This document shows positions 14,970 through 24,300 of a stretch of DNA of 32,602 bases, piece by piece. The notes beneath the pieces were generated by a model that did no database searches, was not told where the DNA came from, and worked only from the letters and a program-made list of their open reading frames with translations. This DNA comes from Flavobacteriales bacterium. GTDB taxonomy: Bacteria; Bacteroidota; Bacteroidia; Flavobacteriales; PHOS-HE28. Position 1 is the stretch's first letter, and each line of letters opens with the position of its first letter. Both the position numbers and the translations under genes were made by a program. The DNA lies in the NCBI GenBank assembly GCA_008016945.1, contig SSGN01000197.1, forward strand, positions 1-32,602, read 5' to 3'.

Positions 14970-17318
14970 CTATTTCACCAACAGAAGCTTGGTATTGCAC
15001 TTGAAGGCACCACTAAGATCACTGGCGAACACCAGGTATACGCCGGTGGCGGCACGTCTACCGCTCATGTCCGTTCCATCCCAGATGGCCTGCCCTCCTA
15101 ACGACTTGGTCCGGTACACCAGGTTGCCGCTCACGTCGGTGATCTTCACCTCACTGTCGCTGACCAGGCCGGTGATGGCGATGGGGCCAACGTATGACTC
15201 CCGGACCGGGTTGGGGAACACCAGGGCACAACTGCTCTCTTCGGCCCCCTCCGTAGCATCACTCCGATAGCTCATGATCCCACGGTCCGTGCCGAAATAC
15301 ACCTCGCCCGTGGTACCGTCCACCGCCATGCACAGGATCGTATTGCTCGGCAGGGGGCTGTTCTCCACGGTGAAATGGTGCACCTCTTCCTGTCCATCGG
15401 CCGAGATCAGGTACACCCCGCTGGATTGGGTGCCGATCCATTTCCGATTCGCACCATCGACCACAATGGAATTGATGGCCTCGGTCTCCAGCAACACCTG
15501 CACATTGCCATCCTGCTCGATCAGGATCTGCTGTGCATCGACCGTACTACTCGTGAACACCGATGCCGGATCGTAATAGACCCCCAGGCCACGGCTGGTC
15601 CCCACCCAGATCTGACCATCGTGGTCCTTGGCCATGGTATACACATCCGGCGCGGGTAAGCCTCCGGTTCCCGGCTGGTTGTTCAACAGCTTGTAACTGT
15701 CATCATCCGGACTCTCCACCGAATTGCCACTATCATAGACCAGAATGCCATTCCCACGCGGGCGAATGATCCATTTATCTCCATTATCCGAAACAAGCAT
15801 ATCCGCAAGTAACAGGTTACCACTGAGCAGCGTACCCGGCGTGAAGGAGTACCATTCACCGTTCTTCTTGCGCACCACGATGGGCTTCGTGGACCACGGG
15901 TTCGATATCCAAAGGTTACCATCCGGATCGTAAGCCAGACCGCCCACGTACGTTCGACCCTGGTATGGGTTGATATCGTAGCCCAAGGCGCTGTTCGTAG
16001 GATTGTGGATCCGCTCAGGCCAGCCGTTGCGGAACTCCACCAAGCCCTCATCCCAACTCCCCACGAACGCATGGCGCGGATCCTTGGGGTCGATCACCAC
16101 GGTGACCATATCCGCTATACCGCCGGTGAACTCGTTAACCCCGGACATGAACGGACTGCTCAATACGTCCACCGAGTGCCACTGATCATCCATGAAGATG
16201 TGGATGCCCTCCTGTCTGTACTGGTTGGCCCAGGTTCCGGTGAGCGCCCCAGCCGGTACGTAGACGTTCCCGTCCGCCGCGGCGATCCGCCAGGCGGCGG
16301 AGGCCCGTGGTCCGTTCGGCACCACGGCCATCGGCTCCCCACCACCCACGCGCAGCACCCCCCGGTTACGGTCCGCGATCCACAAATGACCCGATACCGA
16401 GGTGATCGCTTGCTGTGGGGATATGCCCTGACCTTGGACCTCCCCGACGTGGTTCACCTGCTGCATGTCCGTGTCGTACACGAACACCTCACTGGCGGTG
16501 GCCACCGCCAGCCGCTGTCCATCTGCGCTCACATGCAGGCTGCGGTTCACCTTTCCGAACAACGGCGCGAACCGGGACCATTGGCCATCCGGTTCCAAGA
16601 CCAACAGACTATCACCACCGGTGGCCCTTGGCGCATTCAGCATCAGCCGATCACCGAACACCGCAACGCCATTGAACGGTCCCGATGCCAGAATGCCACC
16701 CATGTCCGTACGTCGATGCCAGTTATCGAAGAAGGCCAGGTTCGGCGCGTTACGTGCGGCAACGAAGAGACCATTTCCGGTCGCGGCATAGATGGAATCC
16801 GTCGTCATGCTGATCCCATTCACCTGCACCTGTGTGCCCCCCGGGCCGATGAACCAGGTCTCGCGCACTTCCCGGGCAGCAAGGTCCAGCACAACGATAC
16901 CAAAGCCACACCCCAGATAAGCCATCGGCCCTTCCATGTACACGCTGTAAACGCCCTTGTTCCCGACGATGGCGCTGCGTTCAATGTCGCCGATGTTCAC
17001 CGAACCCTCACCCTGGAGCAGGTCCAGGTTCCCGTTGGTGTAATACACCAGCATCGCCTGCAACTGCGTGTTCCATGCAAGCCCCTGGATCCCCACATCA
17101 CTCAACACGTTGATCTTGTTCTCGCGCTCAACCTCACCGGTCTCTTGGTGATATCGGAAAGTACTGGTGTTGGACGCCGCATAGATGTATGACCCCCCCT
17201 CGGCCACGGCGACCACATTCACATAGGAGAAATGGTCTCGCCACTCCCCGATCGCCGATTGACCCTGGGACGGAATGGTGGTGGCGATCAGTGCCGGGGC
17301 CAGTAGTTTCCTAATCAT
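14970..17318 (-). CDS. porZ: Type IX secretion system protein PorZ (two-propeller surface protein)
   Basis: The 782-residue protein has an N-terminal signal (MIRKLLAPALIATTIPSQGQS) followed by GEWRDHFSYVNVVAVAEGGSYIYAAS, the characteristic PorZ beginning. Two beta-propellers of the sensor-like type follow, with repeated strands such as IWVGTSRGLGVYY, KWIGTQSSGVYLI and GEVYFGTDRGIMSY. The end (from about residue 695, ALVFPNPVRES to GVYLVFASDLSG...KLLLVK) is a T9SS type A sorting domain. In Porphyromonas gingivalis PorZ sits on the surface with the sortase PorU and supplies anionic LPS to the attachment complex. Position beside recO supports the call. A C8 run at 17193-17200 encodes the GGS near the N-terminus. 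A TACCTTGC box lies 43 bp upstream of the start. Confidence 0.9.
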   Translation of the reverse strand: MIRKLLAPALIATTIPSQGQSAIGEWRDHFSYVNVVAVAEGGSYIYAASNTSTFRYHQETGEVERENKINVLSDVGIQGLAWNTQLQAMLVYYTNGNLDLLQGEGSVNIGDIERSAIVGNKGVYSVYMEGPMAYLGCGFGIVVLDLAAREVRETWFIGPGGTQVQVNGISMTTDSIYAATGNGLFVAARNAPNLAFFDNWHRRTDMGGILASGPFNGVAVFGDRLMLNAPRATGGDSLLVLEPDGQWSRFAPLFGKVNRSLHVSADGQRLAVATASEVFVYDTDMQQVNHVGEVQGQGISPQQAITSVSGHLWIADRNRGVLRVGGGEPMAVVPNGPRASAAWRIAAADGNVYVPAGALTGTWANQYRQEGIHIFMDDQWHSVDVLSSPFMSGVNEFTGGIADMVTVVIDPKDPRHAFVGSWDEGLVEFRNGWPERIHNPTNSALGYDINPYQGRTYVGGLAYDPDGNLWISNPWSTKPIVVRKKNGEWYSFTPGTLLSGNLLLADMLVSDNGDKWIIRPRGNGILVYDSGNSVESPDDDSYKLLNNQPGTGGLPAPDVYTMAKDHDGQIWVGTSRGLGVYYDPASVFTSSTVDAQQILIEQDGNVQVLLETEAINSIVVDGANRKWIGTQSSGVYLISADGQEEVHHFTVENSPLPSNTILCMAVDGTTGEVYFGTDRGIMSYRSDATEGAEESSCALVFPNPVRESYVGPIAITGLVSDSEVKITDVSGNLVYRTKSLGGQAIWDGTDMSGRRAATGVYLVFASDLSGAFKCNTKLLLVK

Positions 17319-17361
17319 CGTTCAAGACTTGCACAACGTATTTCCGGACCGAATGGTATGG

Positions 17362-17369
17362 GCAAGGTA
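17362..17369 (-). promoter_or_regulatory. Possible -7 element of porZ
   Basis: TACCTTGC on the minus strand, 43 bp ahead of the porZ ATG and 11 bp beyond the terminator hairpin that follows tRNA-Cys. This gives porZ its own transcription start after termination of the tRNA transcript. Confidence 0.4.
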
Positions 17370-17380
17370 AGGCCGACAAT

Positions 17381-17408
17381 GAAGAACGCCCCGGCGGGGG
17401 CGTTCTTC
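17381..17408. terminator. Strong terminator-type hairpin after tRNA-Cys
   Basis: GAAGAACGCCCC (17381-17392) and GGGGCGTTCTTC (17397-17408) are perfect complements, a 12-bp stem with a GGCG loop. It begins 6 bp beyond the 3' end of the tRNA on the minus strand. The T content after the stem is modest in both directions. It most likely ends the tRNA transcript before porZ. Confidence 0.7.
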
Positions 17409-17414
17409 TTCCGG

Positions 17415-17485
17415 AGGTCGCGTGCGGATTCGAACCGCAGTAGCAGCTTTTGCAGAGCTGTGCCTAGCCACTCGGCCACGCGACC
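17415..17485 (-). tRNA. tRNA-Cys (GCA)
   Basis: The reverse complement folds as a complete 71-nt tRNA. The acceptor stem GGTCGCG pairs with CGCGACC, the discriminator is U73 (the usual identity base for tRNA-Cys), and the anticodon stem CAGCT/AGCTG closes the loop CTGCAAA, giving anticodon GCA. The T-arm reads TGCGG-TTCGAAT-CCGCA. The CCA end is not fully encoded (CCG follows the discriminator), so it must be added by nucleotidyltransferase. It stands alone between folB and porZ. Confidence 0.97.
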
Positions 17486-17497
17486 ATTTATGGCGGG

Positions 17498-17505
17498 CGA
17501 AGATA
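17498..17505 (-). promoter_or_regulatory. Possible -7 element of tRNA-Cys
   Basis: TATCTTCG on the minus strand, 12 bp before the tRNA 5' end, resembles the TAnnTTnG boxes at other starts in the window. The spacing would place the transcript start a few bases ahead of the mature tRNA. Confidence 0.4.
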
Positions 17506-17834
17506 GGTGGTTCCAACTACACTACGGTGGACCCGGTCGCACATACGACCCGCCCCGGCCGAAGAGCACGCGATGTCTCACCATCAAACCCAGAGGGCTC
17601 CTCAACGTTGGTTGGGAGGTGAACGAGGAGGATCCCGAAGTCAACTGAGGTACGGGACCACTGTGTAGCAGGTGGATACGATCGCCCTTGGATAGCACAC
17701 AGTGATGATCATGAGCCGCCTGATCGCCTGGCCCAGAGTGCCCCTGGCATTTCGTCGGCCCCGGAACTTGCGGATGCTCTGCTCCAACACCGGCAACGAG
17801 GCCGGTGCCCAGGAGCGCGACCGGGGACTGTGCC
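17506..17834. other. Intergenic region between tRNA-Cys and folB
   Basis: About 330 bp without a believable gene. Frames crossing it on either strand are extensions over folB or gltX and lack protein features. The only clear structure is the inverted repeat at 17788-17807 downstream of folB. Confidence 0.6.
17788..17807 (-). terminator. Possible weak terminator downstream of folB
   Basis: CACCGGC (17788-17794) and GCCGGTG (17801-17807) form a perfect 7-bp stem with a 6-nt loop, 28 bp beyond the folB stop on the minus strand. There is no T-run after it, so intrinsic termination is uncertain. Confidence 0.35.
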
Positions 17835-18185
17835 CTACCCTTCGATGGTGTAGACCGCTTGATCCACGTCGCCCTGGATGGGTGGGCGCAACTTCGTTAA
17901 CCGGACCCGCCAGTGCAAACCCGGCCCCCACGCATCGCGCAATGCTGCATGGACCCGAAAGGCAGCATGCTCGATCAGCTTGCTACGCACCGCCATTTGC
18001 TCCCGCACGATCGCCGTTACCCGGCCATAATCCACGGTACTACCCAGCTCATCGCTGTGTTCAGCCGCGGAAAAATCCCCATCCACACACACATCCACCA
18101 CAAAATGACCCCCGATGCGCGCCTCTTCATCCAGGCAGCCATGATAGGCATACACCCGGATCCCGTTCACCTCGATCAGGCCCAT
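17835..18185 (-). CDS. folB: Dihydroneopterin aldolase
   Basis: This folate-pathway enzyme converts 7,8-dihydroneopterin to 6-hydroxymethyl-dihydropterin and glycolaldehyde. The 116-residue length is normal. Family motifs: VYAYHGCLDEEARIGGHF with the active-site Glu21, the Tyr in STVDYGRV, LIEHAAFRV, and the catalytic Lys in LTKLRPPI. The start at 18185 is preferred over an upstream in-frame one at 18251, which would give a non-homologous extension. The start lies within the end of gltX (10-bp overlap), so the two genes are cotranscribed and probably coupled. Confidence 0.94.
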   Translation of the reverse strand: MGLIEVNGIRVYAYHGCLDEEARIGGHFVVDVCVDGDFSAAEHSDELGSTVDYGRVTAIVREQMAVRSKLIEHAAFRVHAALRDAWGPGLHWRVRLTKLRPPIQGDVDQAVYTIEG

Positions 18186-19711
18186 GTGCCACAATGTTCC
18201 AGACCAGCTCGCAATCGCGCCACAACCTCGTCTCGCCCCAGCAAGGCGCACACATCGAACATTCCCGGACCCTGCATGCGACCGGCGACGAACAAACGGT
18301 GGATCGGCATCAGCTGGCCGACCTTCATGTTCTGCTCCTGAAGCACGGCATTGAAGACACCCTCCAGATCAGCCGGGGAGAACGATGTCAGGCTCAGCAA
18401 CTTCTGGATATAGAGCTCCAACGCTGGTCCCGCCTCCGGTTTCCAGCGCTTCTTCAGCTCTTCCTCGGCAGCCGCGTTTCCCGTTAACGGAGACCCCGGA
18501 ACGAAGAGGTAGGTACCCTCCAACATATCATCCACGAAAGTGGCGCGCTCCTTGAGCAACGCTACAGCATGCGTGGCACGCTCCGGAGTGGTGGTGATGC
18601 CGCGTGCGGCCAGCTTATCCATCAGCTGTGCACCAAGCTCCGCATCATCGCGCATCCGGAGGTATTGCTGGTTGAACCACTTGGTCTTTTCCGGATCGAA
18701 CTTGGCTCCTCCCTTATGAACGCGGGCCAGGTCGAAAAGATCGACGAGCTCGGCAAGGCTCATGATCTCCTTATCGGTGCCTGGGTTCCAACCAAGCAAT
18801 GCCAACATGTTGATGAAGGCCTCGGGGAAGTATCCTTTCTCGCGATAGCCACTGCTCTTCTCCCCACTCGTGGGGTCCACCCAGTCCAGGGAGAACACCG
18901 GAAATCCGAGCCGGTCCCCATCCCGCTTGCTCAGCTTGCCGTTCCCATCGGGCTTCAGGATCAACGGCAGGTGTGCGAAAGCCGGGCGCTCCCACCCGAA
19001 CGCTTCATAGATCAACACATGCAACGGCGCGCTCGGCAGCCACTCCTCTCCACGGATCACATGAGTGATCCGCATCAGATGGTCATCCACGATGTTCGCC
19101 AGGTGATAGGTGGGCATGCCATCGCTCTTGAACAGCACCTTGTCGTCGATGTTGGCGCTGTGCACCACCACCCAGCCCCGAATGATGTCCTCAAAACGCA
19201 CCTCGGCATGCCGAGGCACCTTTAGGCGCACCACGTATTGATCACCGCGCGCCAATCGCTCCTTGACCTCATCGGCGCTGAGCGTCAAAGAATTCTTCAT
19301 GTGCTCGCGGGTCACCGCATTATAGGCTGGTGCGGCCACTCCGGCGGCCTGTAATCGCGTGCGCATGGCGTCCAACTCCTCAGGCGTATCGAACGCATAG
19401 TACGCCTTATCCTTGGCGATCAGCTCCATCGCATACTCCTTGTACAGAAGTTTACGGTCGCTCTGGCGATACGGTCCATCGGGGCCACCCACCCAAGGGC
19501 TTTCATCGGGCACCAGTCCGCACCATTCCAAGCTCTCCCTGATGTACTCCTCGGCGCCGGGCACATACCGGGTCTGGTCGGTATCTTCTATGCGTAGCAG
19601 GAACTGGCCCCCGTGCTTCCGGGCGAAGAGGTAGTTATAAAGCGCAGTGCGCACACCCCCCATGTGCAATGGACCGGTGGGGCTTGGAGCGAATCGAACA
19701 CGAACGGACAT
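18176..19711 (-). CDS. gltX: Glutamyl-tRNA synthetase
   Basis: Class I synthetase of 511 residues that charges tRNA with glutamate. The HIGH motif appears as PSPTGPLHMGG near the N-terminus (MSVRVRFAPSPTG...), and the KMSKS-type motif as GKLSKRDGDR. YNYLFARKHGGQFLLRIEDTDQTR and HVIRGEEWLPSAPLHVLIYEAFGW are conserved GluRS segments. The start at 19711 is chosen because the family begins right before RVRFAPSPTG; a GTG at 19735 would add eight residues from a leader hairpin. The leader has a perfect hairpin ending one base before the ATG and a TACCTTCG box 62 bp upstream. With gatA in the same region, this enzyme may also make Glu-tRNA(Gln) for GatCAB, which cannot be decided here. Confidence 0.97.
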   Translation of the reverse strand: MSVRVRFAPSPTGPLHMGGVRTALYNYLFARKHGGQFLLRIEDTDQTRYVPGAEEYIRESLEWCGLVPDESPWVGGPDGPYRQSDRKLLYKEYAMELIAKDKAYYAFDTPEELDAMRTRLQAAGVAAPAYNAVTREHMKNSLTLSADEVKERLARGDQYVVRLKVPRHAEVRFEDIIRGWVVVHSANIDDKVLFKSDGMPTYHLANIVDDHLMRITHVIRGEEWLPSAPLHVLIYEAFGWERPAFAHLPLILKPDGNGKLSKRDGDRLGFPVFSLDWVDPTSGEKSSGYREKGYFPEAFINMLALLGWNPGTDKEIMSLAELVDLFDLARVHKGGAKFDPEKTKWFNQQYLRMRDDAELGAQLMDKLAARGITTTPERATHAVALLKERATFVDDMLEGTYLFVPGSPLTGNAAAEEELKKRWKPEAGPALELYIQKLLSLTSFSPADLEGVFNAVLQEQNMKVGQLMPIHRLFVAGRMQGPGMFDVCALLGRDEVVARLRAGLEHCGTWA

Positions 19712-19735
19712 GTGGGTCGGATGATCGGGACCCAC
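19712..19735 (-). promoter_or_regulatory. 5'-UTR hairpin abutting the gltX start codon
   Basis: GTGGGTC and GACCCAC are perfect complements around a 10-nt loop, in the leader and immediately next to the gltX ATG (19709-19711). Such a stem would hinder ribosome access unless opened, so it may set or regulate translation of gltX. No T-run or known riboswitch core is seen. Confidence 0.45.
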
Positions 19736-19773
19736 AAAGGGGTTTGGCCCTGGGATCCCGGGAAAATGGAACG

Positions 19774-19781
19774 CGAAGGTA
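19774..19781 (-). promoter_or_regulatory. Possible -7 element of the gltX-folB operon
   Basis: TACCTTCG on the minus strand, 62 bp before the gltX start, in the gap after the GNAT gene. It is one base off TAnnTTTG. A start about 7 bp downstream would give a leader of some 55 nt containing the hairpin at 19712-19735. Confidence 0.4.
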
Positions 19782-19796
19782 ACGGGTAACCGCCGC

Positions 19797-20123
19797 TCAG
19801 ATCTGCACCCCCTTGACCAGCAGCCGCTGCCAAGCCGTATGACGGCGCAGGTACGTCTTCACGAAGGGGCAATAGGGAACCAACTTCATTCCCCTGGACT
19901 CCACCCACGCAAGCACCTTCTCGGTCAAAGCCTCGGACACCCCCTCACCCTCCACCGCCGGTGGCACCAGAAGATGGGTGAGGAAGATCCGATCCGGCGT
20001 GCGATCATATTCCATACGGACCCGATGGCCCCCTATCACCAACACGAACTGGCGCGACTCTTCTTCATCGATCAACGGCAGTTCGTTCAGATCAGCGGTT
20101 CGGGCATTAGCTTTCCTTGACAT
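19797..20123 (-). CDS. Small GNAT-family N-acetyltransferase (COG2388 type)
   Basis: The protein of 108 residues has the short single-domain GNAT fold of the YjdJ/COG2388 group: a strand pair RVRMEYDRTPDRIFLTHLLVP, then the acetyl-CoA loop VEGEGVSEALTEKVLAWVESRG, and the ending LVPYCPFVKTYLRRHTAWQRL, where PxCPFV and RH are hallmarks. The substrate is unknown. The start at 20123 is supported by a TAATTTTG box 9 bp upstream; a start at 20159 sharing a base with the stop of the upstream gene (TAATG) would add 12 residues and imply coupling instead. Confidence 0.85.
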   Translation of the reverse strand: MSRKANARTADLNELPLIDEEESRQFVLVIGGHRVRMEYDRTPDRIFLTHLLVPPAVEGEGVSEALTEKVLAWVESRGMKLVPYCPFVKTYLRRHTAWQRLLVKGVQI

Positions 20124-20132
20124 GACGGGCCG

Positions 20133-20140
20133 CAAAATTA
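20133..20140 (-). promoter_or_regulatory. Predicted -7 element of the GNAT gene
   Basis: TAATTTTG on the minus strand is an exact TAnnTTTG match, 9 bp before the ATG at 20123. It would give an almost leaderless transcript and favours the shorter protein. Confidence 0.5.
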
Positions 20141-20158
20141 CAGCGATCCCCCGCTTCA

Positions 20159-20950
20159 TTAGAAGTTCAGGGTCGCCGAAAGGAACGGCATGCCCGCCTC
20201 GGTGACCTTGACCGAATACTCCTTATCGTAGGCCAGACCCACATCGATCGCCAATTCATCGCCCAGGATCCGCGCTCCGAAACTGTGGGCCATGAAATCG
20301 CGTTCCGGATCCATGAAGATCCAGTGCTCGGTGACCAACATCACATTCGCAAAAACGCGCAGTGTGCCACCCAGACTAACCACCGGAGCACGACCCGCCC
20401 GCCTCCCGTCATGCATCCACCCACCAGCCAAAGTGAGCTGATCGTCCTTATCGCCGATGGTACACATGGCCATGCCCATGAAAAAGCCCGGGGGCGGGGC
20501 GACACCATCGGCCACGGTGGCCCCCACCGGCACCCTTGCGTTCATGTAGGTGAGCGAAGCTCCCAGGTGGAACAGCTCGGACGTGCTACCCGAAACCTGC
20601 ATTCGACCCAGATACATGGGACCACCCGCACGTGCACGGATCAAGGACACCAGGTCGATCGCGCCTACCACGGAAAGCGCTTCGGTCAATCCATAGGCCA
20701 TGGTGTTCAGCGACACCATCGTGTTCTTATAGTACCCCGTCCGCTTCCGAAGTGGGATGGCCGAGAACGAGGCGAAATAGTGGGAACCGTAAGTGTTGTT
20801 GGACCGCCTTACCCGCGCGGTGGACCGCCGTGGCCGGAAGACCTGCTCCACCGAGCCCTCGGACCCACCCGACCGGCCGACCGGAAGCCCCTCCGTCTCC
20901 GAGGTCGCCAACAGCACGGTCAACAAAACCAACAACCTGATCAGCCACAT
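20159..20950 (-). CDS. Exported protein of unknown function, probably outer-membrane beta-barrel-like
   Basis: The 263-residue product begins MWLIRLLVLLTVLLATSETEG, a signal peptide. The remainder alternates short amphipathic strands and turns (YGSHYFASFSAIPLR, GYYKNTMVSLNTMAYGL, SFGARILGDELAIDVGLAYDKE) and ends in LSATLNF with a terminal Phe, all features seen in small outer-membrane barrels. No named family was recognised. It is divergent from the DUF4175 gene and its stop touches the alternative start of the GNAT gene. The role is unknown; a transport, adhesin or structural function is possible. Confidence 0.7.
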   Translation of the reverse strand: MWLIRLLVLLTVLLATSETEGLPVGRSGGSEGSVEQVFRPRRSTARVRRSNNTYGSHYFASFSAIPLRKRTGYYKNTMVSLNTMAYGLTEALSVVGAIDLVSLIRARAGGPMYLGRMQVSGSTSELFHLGASLTYMNARVPVGATVADGVAPPPGFFMGMAMCTIGDKDDQLTLAGGWMHDGRRAGRAPVVSLGGTLRVFANVMLVTEHWIFMDPERDFMAHSFGARILGDELAIDVGLAYDKEYSVKVTEAGMPFLSATLNF

Positions 20951-20972
20951 ATCGCTTAAGACGAGACCACCA

Positions 20973-20984
20973 GCATCCGGATGC
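20973..20984. repeat. 12-bp perfect palindrome GCATCCGGATGC
   Basis: A symmetric site 23 bp before the minus-strand start at 20950. Its place in the leader or promoter zone suggests a possible operator for the exported protein gene. A chance palindrome cannot be excluded. Confidence 0.3.
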
Positions 20985-21270
20985 CTGAACGGAATGGTTC
21001 GACCGGAGTGGTGTCCCCAAAGCTGGTCACCGGAAGATCCACCCCTGTTCCGTCCTCAAGCAAGGCGGATCATACGCGGCGTAGCGGGTACGGCGCAATG
21101 GTCCAACGCGGCAGGACGGCGATAGAGGAGCGGAGATGGTCAACACCATTTGAACACCCAATACCAGCCGATCAGCCTGCTCAATTCCCCAAGCCTTCTC
21201 CAGCCAGAACAAGCCCTCCGACCAGCCTTGAACGCAGACCACCCCGCACGCAACCACCCCTCCGCCACCT

Positions 21271-21278
21271 TAGCTTTG
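21271..21278 (+). promoter_or_regulatory. Predicted -7 element of the DUF4175-ATPase-ybeY operon
   Basis: TAGCTTTG is an exact TAnnTTTG match, 42 bp before the chosen ATG at 21321. It argues against the longer frame start at 21150, which lies upstream of it. Confidence 0.45.
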
Positions 21279-21320
21279 TTCGGAATACCATCACGCCCAC
21301 CCGTAGGACAGACCACGCCA

Positions 21321-24300
21321 ATGCAGTCGAACGACCTGATCGTTAAGCTGGACGCCTTCATCCGGAAGTATTACAAAGACCGGGTGATCCGTGGCTTGCT
21401 GTACAGCATTGGATTGGTGGTGGCTTTCTTTCTCACGGCCGCAGCGCTGGAGTATTTCGGGCACTTCGGCTCCGGCACGCGCACCTTGCTTTTCTGGAGC
21501 ACCGTGGCGGCCACGCTCTTCGTGGTGGTGCGGTTCATCATCATCCCACTGCTCAAGCTCTTCCGCCTTGGTGCGGTGATCACCCACGAAGAAGCAGCGC
21601 TCATCATCGGCACACACTTCACCGAAGTGAGGGACAAACTGCTGAACACGCTGCAGTTACGCAGCATGGCAACATCCGGCGACCATGGATATGGACTCGT
21701 GGAAGCGGCCATAGATCAGCGCAGTCGAGAGCTCGGACCCATCCCCTTCCTCAACGCGATCGACCTACGCCGCAATACGCGTTACCTCCGCTTCGCACTG
21801 CCCCCGCTGGCCATTCTGGCCATCCTGCTCCTGGCCGCACCCAGCCTCATCACCGGACCGACCAAGCGCCTCATCGAGCACGGCCGTGAATTCGCCCCGG
21901 AAGCCCCGTTCCGATTCATCCTTCAGAACGACACCCTCGAAGTCCCCGAATCCCAGGACTTCGAGGTGACCGTGGCATTGGAAGGACAGGCCATACCGCA
22001 ACAGGTGGCCCTCGAGGCCAACGGACAGCTCATACCTCTGGTGAAGAAGGATGCCACCCGCTTCACTCACCGTTTCCGCAACGTACAAGAACCGGTGACC
22101 TTCCACTTCTCCGCTGAGGGCTTCCGGTCGCAGTCCTTCACCCTGCGCACCATCCCCGATCCTCTACTGCTGGGTTTCAGCCTCGCGCTCGAGTATCCGG
22201 GCTATTTGAACCGACCCAACGAAACCCTGGCCAACACCGGAGACATCACCGTGCCGGTCGGCACCCGTGTCACCTGGAACGCCAACACCCGTAGTGCCGA
22301 CGGCCTCGATCTCGCATTCGACGACACCACCTTCGCTCTTGGTCCAGTGGGCGGCACGGGTGGGCAGGAGGGTTTCCGCGCCACACGACGGATGCTGCAC
22401 AGCCACACCTACCGCATGAGTCCGCGCCACGGAGACCGTGCCGCACGCGACCCCCTCCAATACCGTGTGGAGGTGATCCCAGACCTCTATCCCACCATCC
22501 AGGTGGAGACCCGAACCGATAGCACTGCCCTGAAACGCCTGTTCTATCACGGTGAGCTCGGAGACGACCATGGCTTCAAGCGCCTGTTGTTCCACTATCG
22601 CTTCGTAGAGGGTGGAGACAGCGTGCCCCAGGACCTGCGCAGCGGCATTCAAGAACTGCCGCTGGACACCCGCAACACCCGCCAGGAGTTCTTCCATAGC
22701 TGGGACCTATACGGATTCTCCCTGAGCCCAGGGGACAAAGTGGAGCATTGGTTCGAGGTGTGGGACAACGACGGGGTGAACGGAAGCAAGAGCGCACGAA
22801 GCACCCCGCAGGTCTTCGCCGCACCTACACTGAGGGAGCTCGCCGAGAAGGAGAAGGAGAATAGCGAGGCCATCAAGAGCAGCCTGGAAAAGAACATCAA
22901 AGAAGCACGGGACCTCCAAAAGGACCTGGACAAGATGCGGCGCGATCTGCTTGAAAAGAAGGAGTTGACCTGGCAGGACAAGCAAAAGCTGGAAAAGGTG
23001 ATGCAGCGCCAGCAACAGCTTCAACAACAGATCGAGAAAAGCACCGAACAGCTCCGCGAAAACCAGCAACAACAGCAGGAGTTCCGACCACAGGACGAAC
23101 GACTCCTTGAAAAACAACAACAGGTGCAGGAACTCTTCCAGAACGTGCTCAGCGAAGAAATGAAGGAACTCTACAGGCAGGTACAAGAGCTCATGGACAA
23201 GCTGGACAAGGATCAGCTCCAACAACAACTGCAGGAGATGAAAATGAGCCAGGAGGATATCGAGAAGGAGCTGGACCGCGCCCTGGAGTCGTTCAAGCGG
23301 ATGGAGGTGGAACAAAAAGCCGAAGACATCATCAAACAACTCGAAGCCCTATCCGACAAGCAGGAGAAACTCGCCGAAGAGACCGAACAAGGGAAGAAGG
23401 ACCAAGAGGAATTGAAGGCTGCACAAGAGGAGCTTAACAAGGAGATGCAGGACCTGGTGAAACAACTCGACGACCTGCAACAGAAGAACAGTGCGCTGGA
23501 AAGTCCCTTGGACATCCCCCAGACCGACGAGAAGGAAAAGAACATCCAGGATCAACAGCAACAAGGAAGTCAAGAGCTCGAGAAGAAACAGAACAAGAAA
23601 GCAAGCCAGTCACAGAAAGGAGCCGCCGAACAAATGGATCAACTGGCCCATGAAATGAAGAGCGGGATGCAAAGCGGCGCCCAGGAACAACAGGAAGAGG
23701 ACATGGACGCCCTCCGCCAGCTGCTGGAGAACATCGTACAGTTGAGCTTCGATGAAGAAAAGCTCATGGCCGAAGTGACCCGTACCAGCATCAAGGATCC
23801 GCGCTTCGTGGAACAAGGCCGCACCCAGCGCAAACTGCGCGATGACGCCAAAGTGATCGAAGACTCGCTTTTCGCCTTGAGCAAGCGTGTGCCACAGCTG
23901 CAAAGCATCGTGAACCGGGAAATGAACGCCGTGAACGGCAACATGGACGATGCCGTTCAGCTCATGGGTGATGCACGCGCCAATGAGCGCTCCAAACCCA
24001 TGGCGGCCGACAAACAACAACACGCCATGACCAGCCTCAACAACCTGGCTTTGTTGCTGGATGAAGCCCTGCAGCAAATGATGGCCCAGATGAACGCCCA
24101 AAGCAAGCCCGGAAGCGGCAACTGCAATAAACCCGGTGGTTCGGGAAGCAAACCTGGCGATTCCGCGAAGATGGCCAAGATGAAAGCGAACCAGCAGGCT
24201 CTTCAAAAACAACTGGAGGAAATGCGGAAAGCCATGCAGGACGGAAAGAAGCCCGGCGAGAAACCAGGCGAAAAGAACCCCGGAGGCATGGGAATGCCCG

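Larger units (their letters stand above)
20951..21320. other. Divergent intergenic region between the exported protein and DUF4175 genes
   Basis: A 370-bp region with no convincing gene. It holds a perfect palindrome (GCATCCGGATGC, 20973-20984) 23 bp from the minus-strand start and a TAGCTTTG box near the right end. An open frame running through it into DUF4175 is not supported as coding. Confidence 0.6.

Noticed and set aside
16005..17192. Open frame of 395 codons on the + strand opposite porZ
   Set aside because: Composition is His/Pro/Arg-rich without domains; the opposite frame has signal peptide, propeller strands and a sorting domain.
17641..17931. Minus-strand frame of 96 codons downstream of folB
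   Set aside because: Overlaps the end of folB, rich in Arg/Gly, with no recognisable features; the hairpin at 17788-17807 lies inside it.
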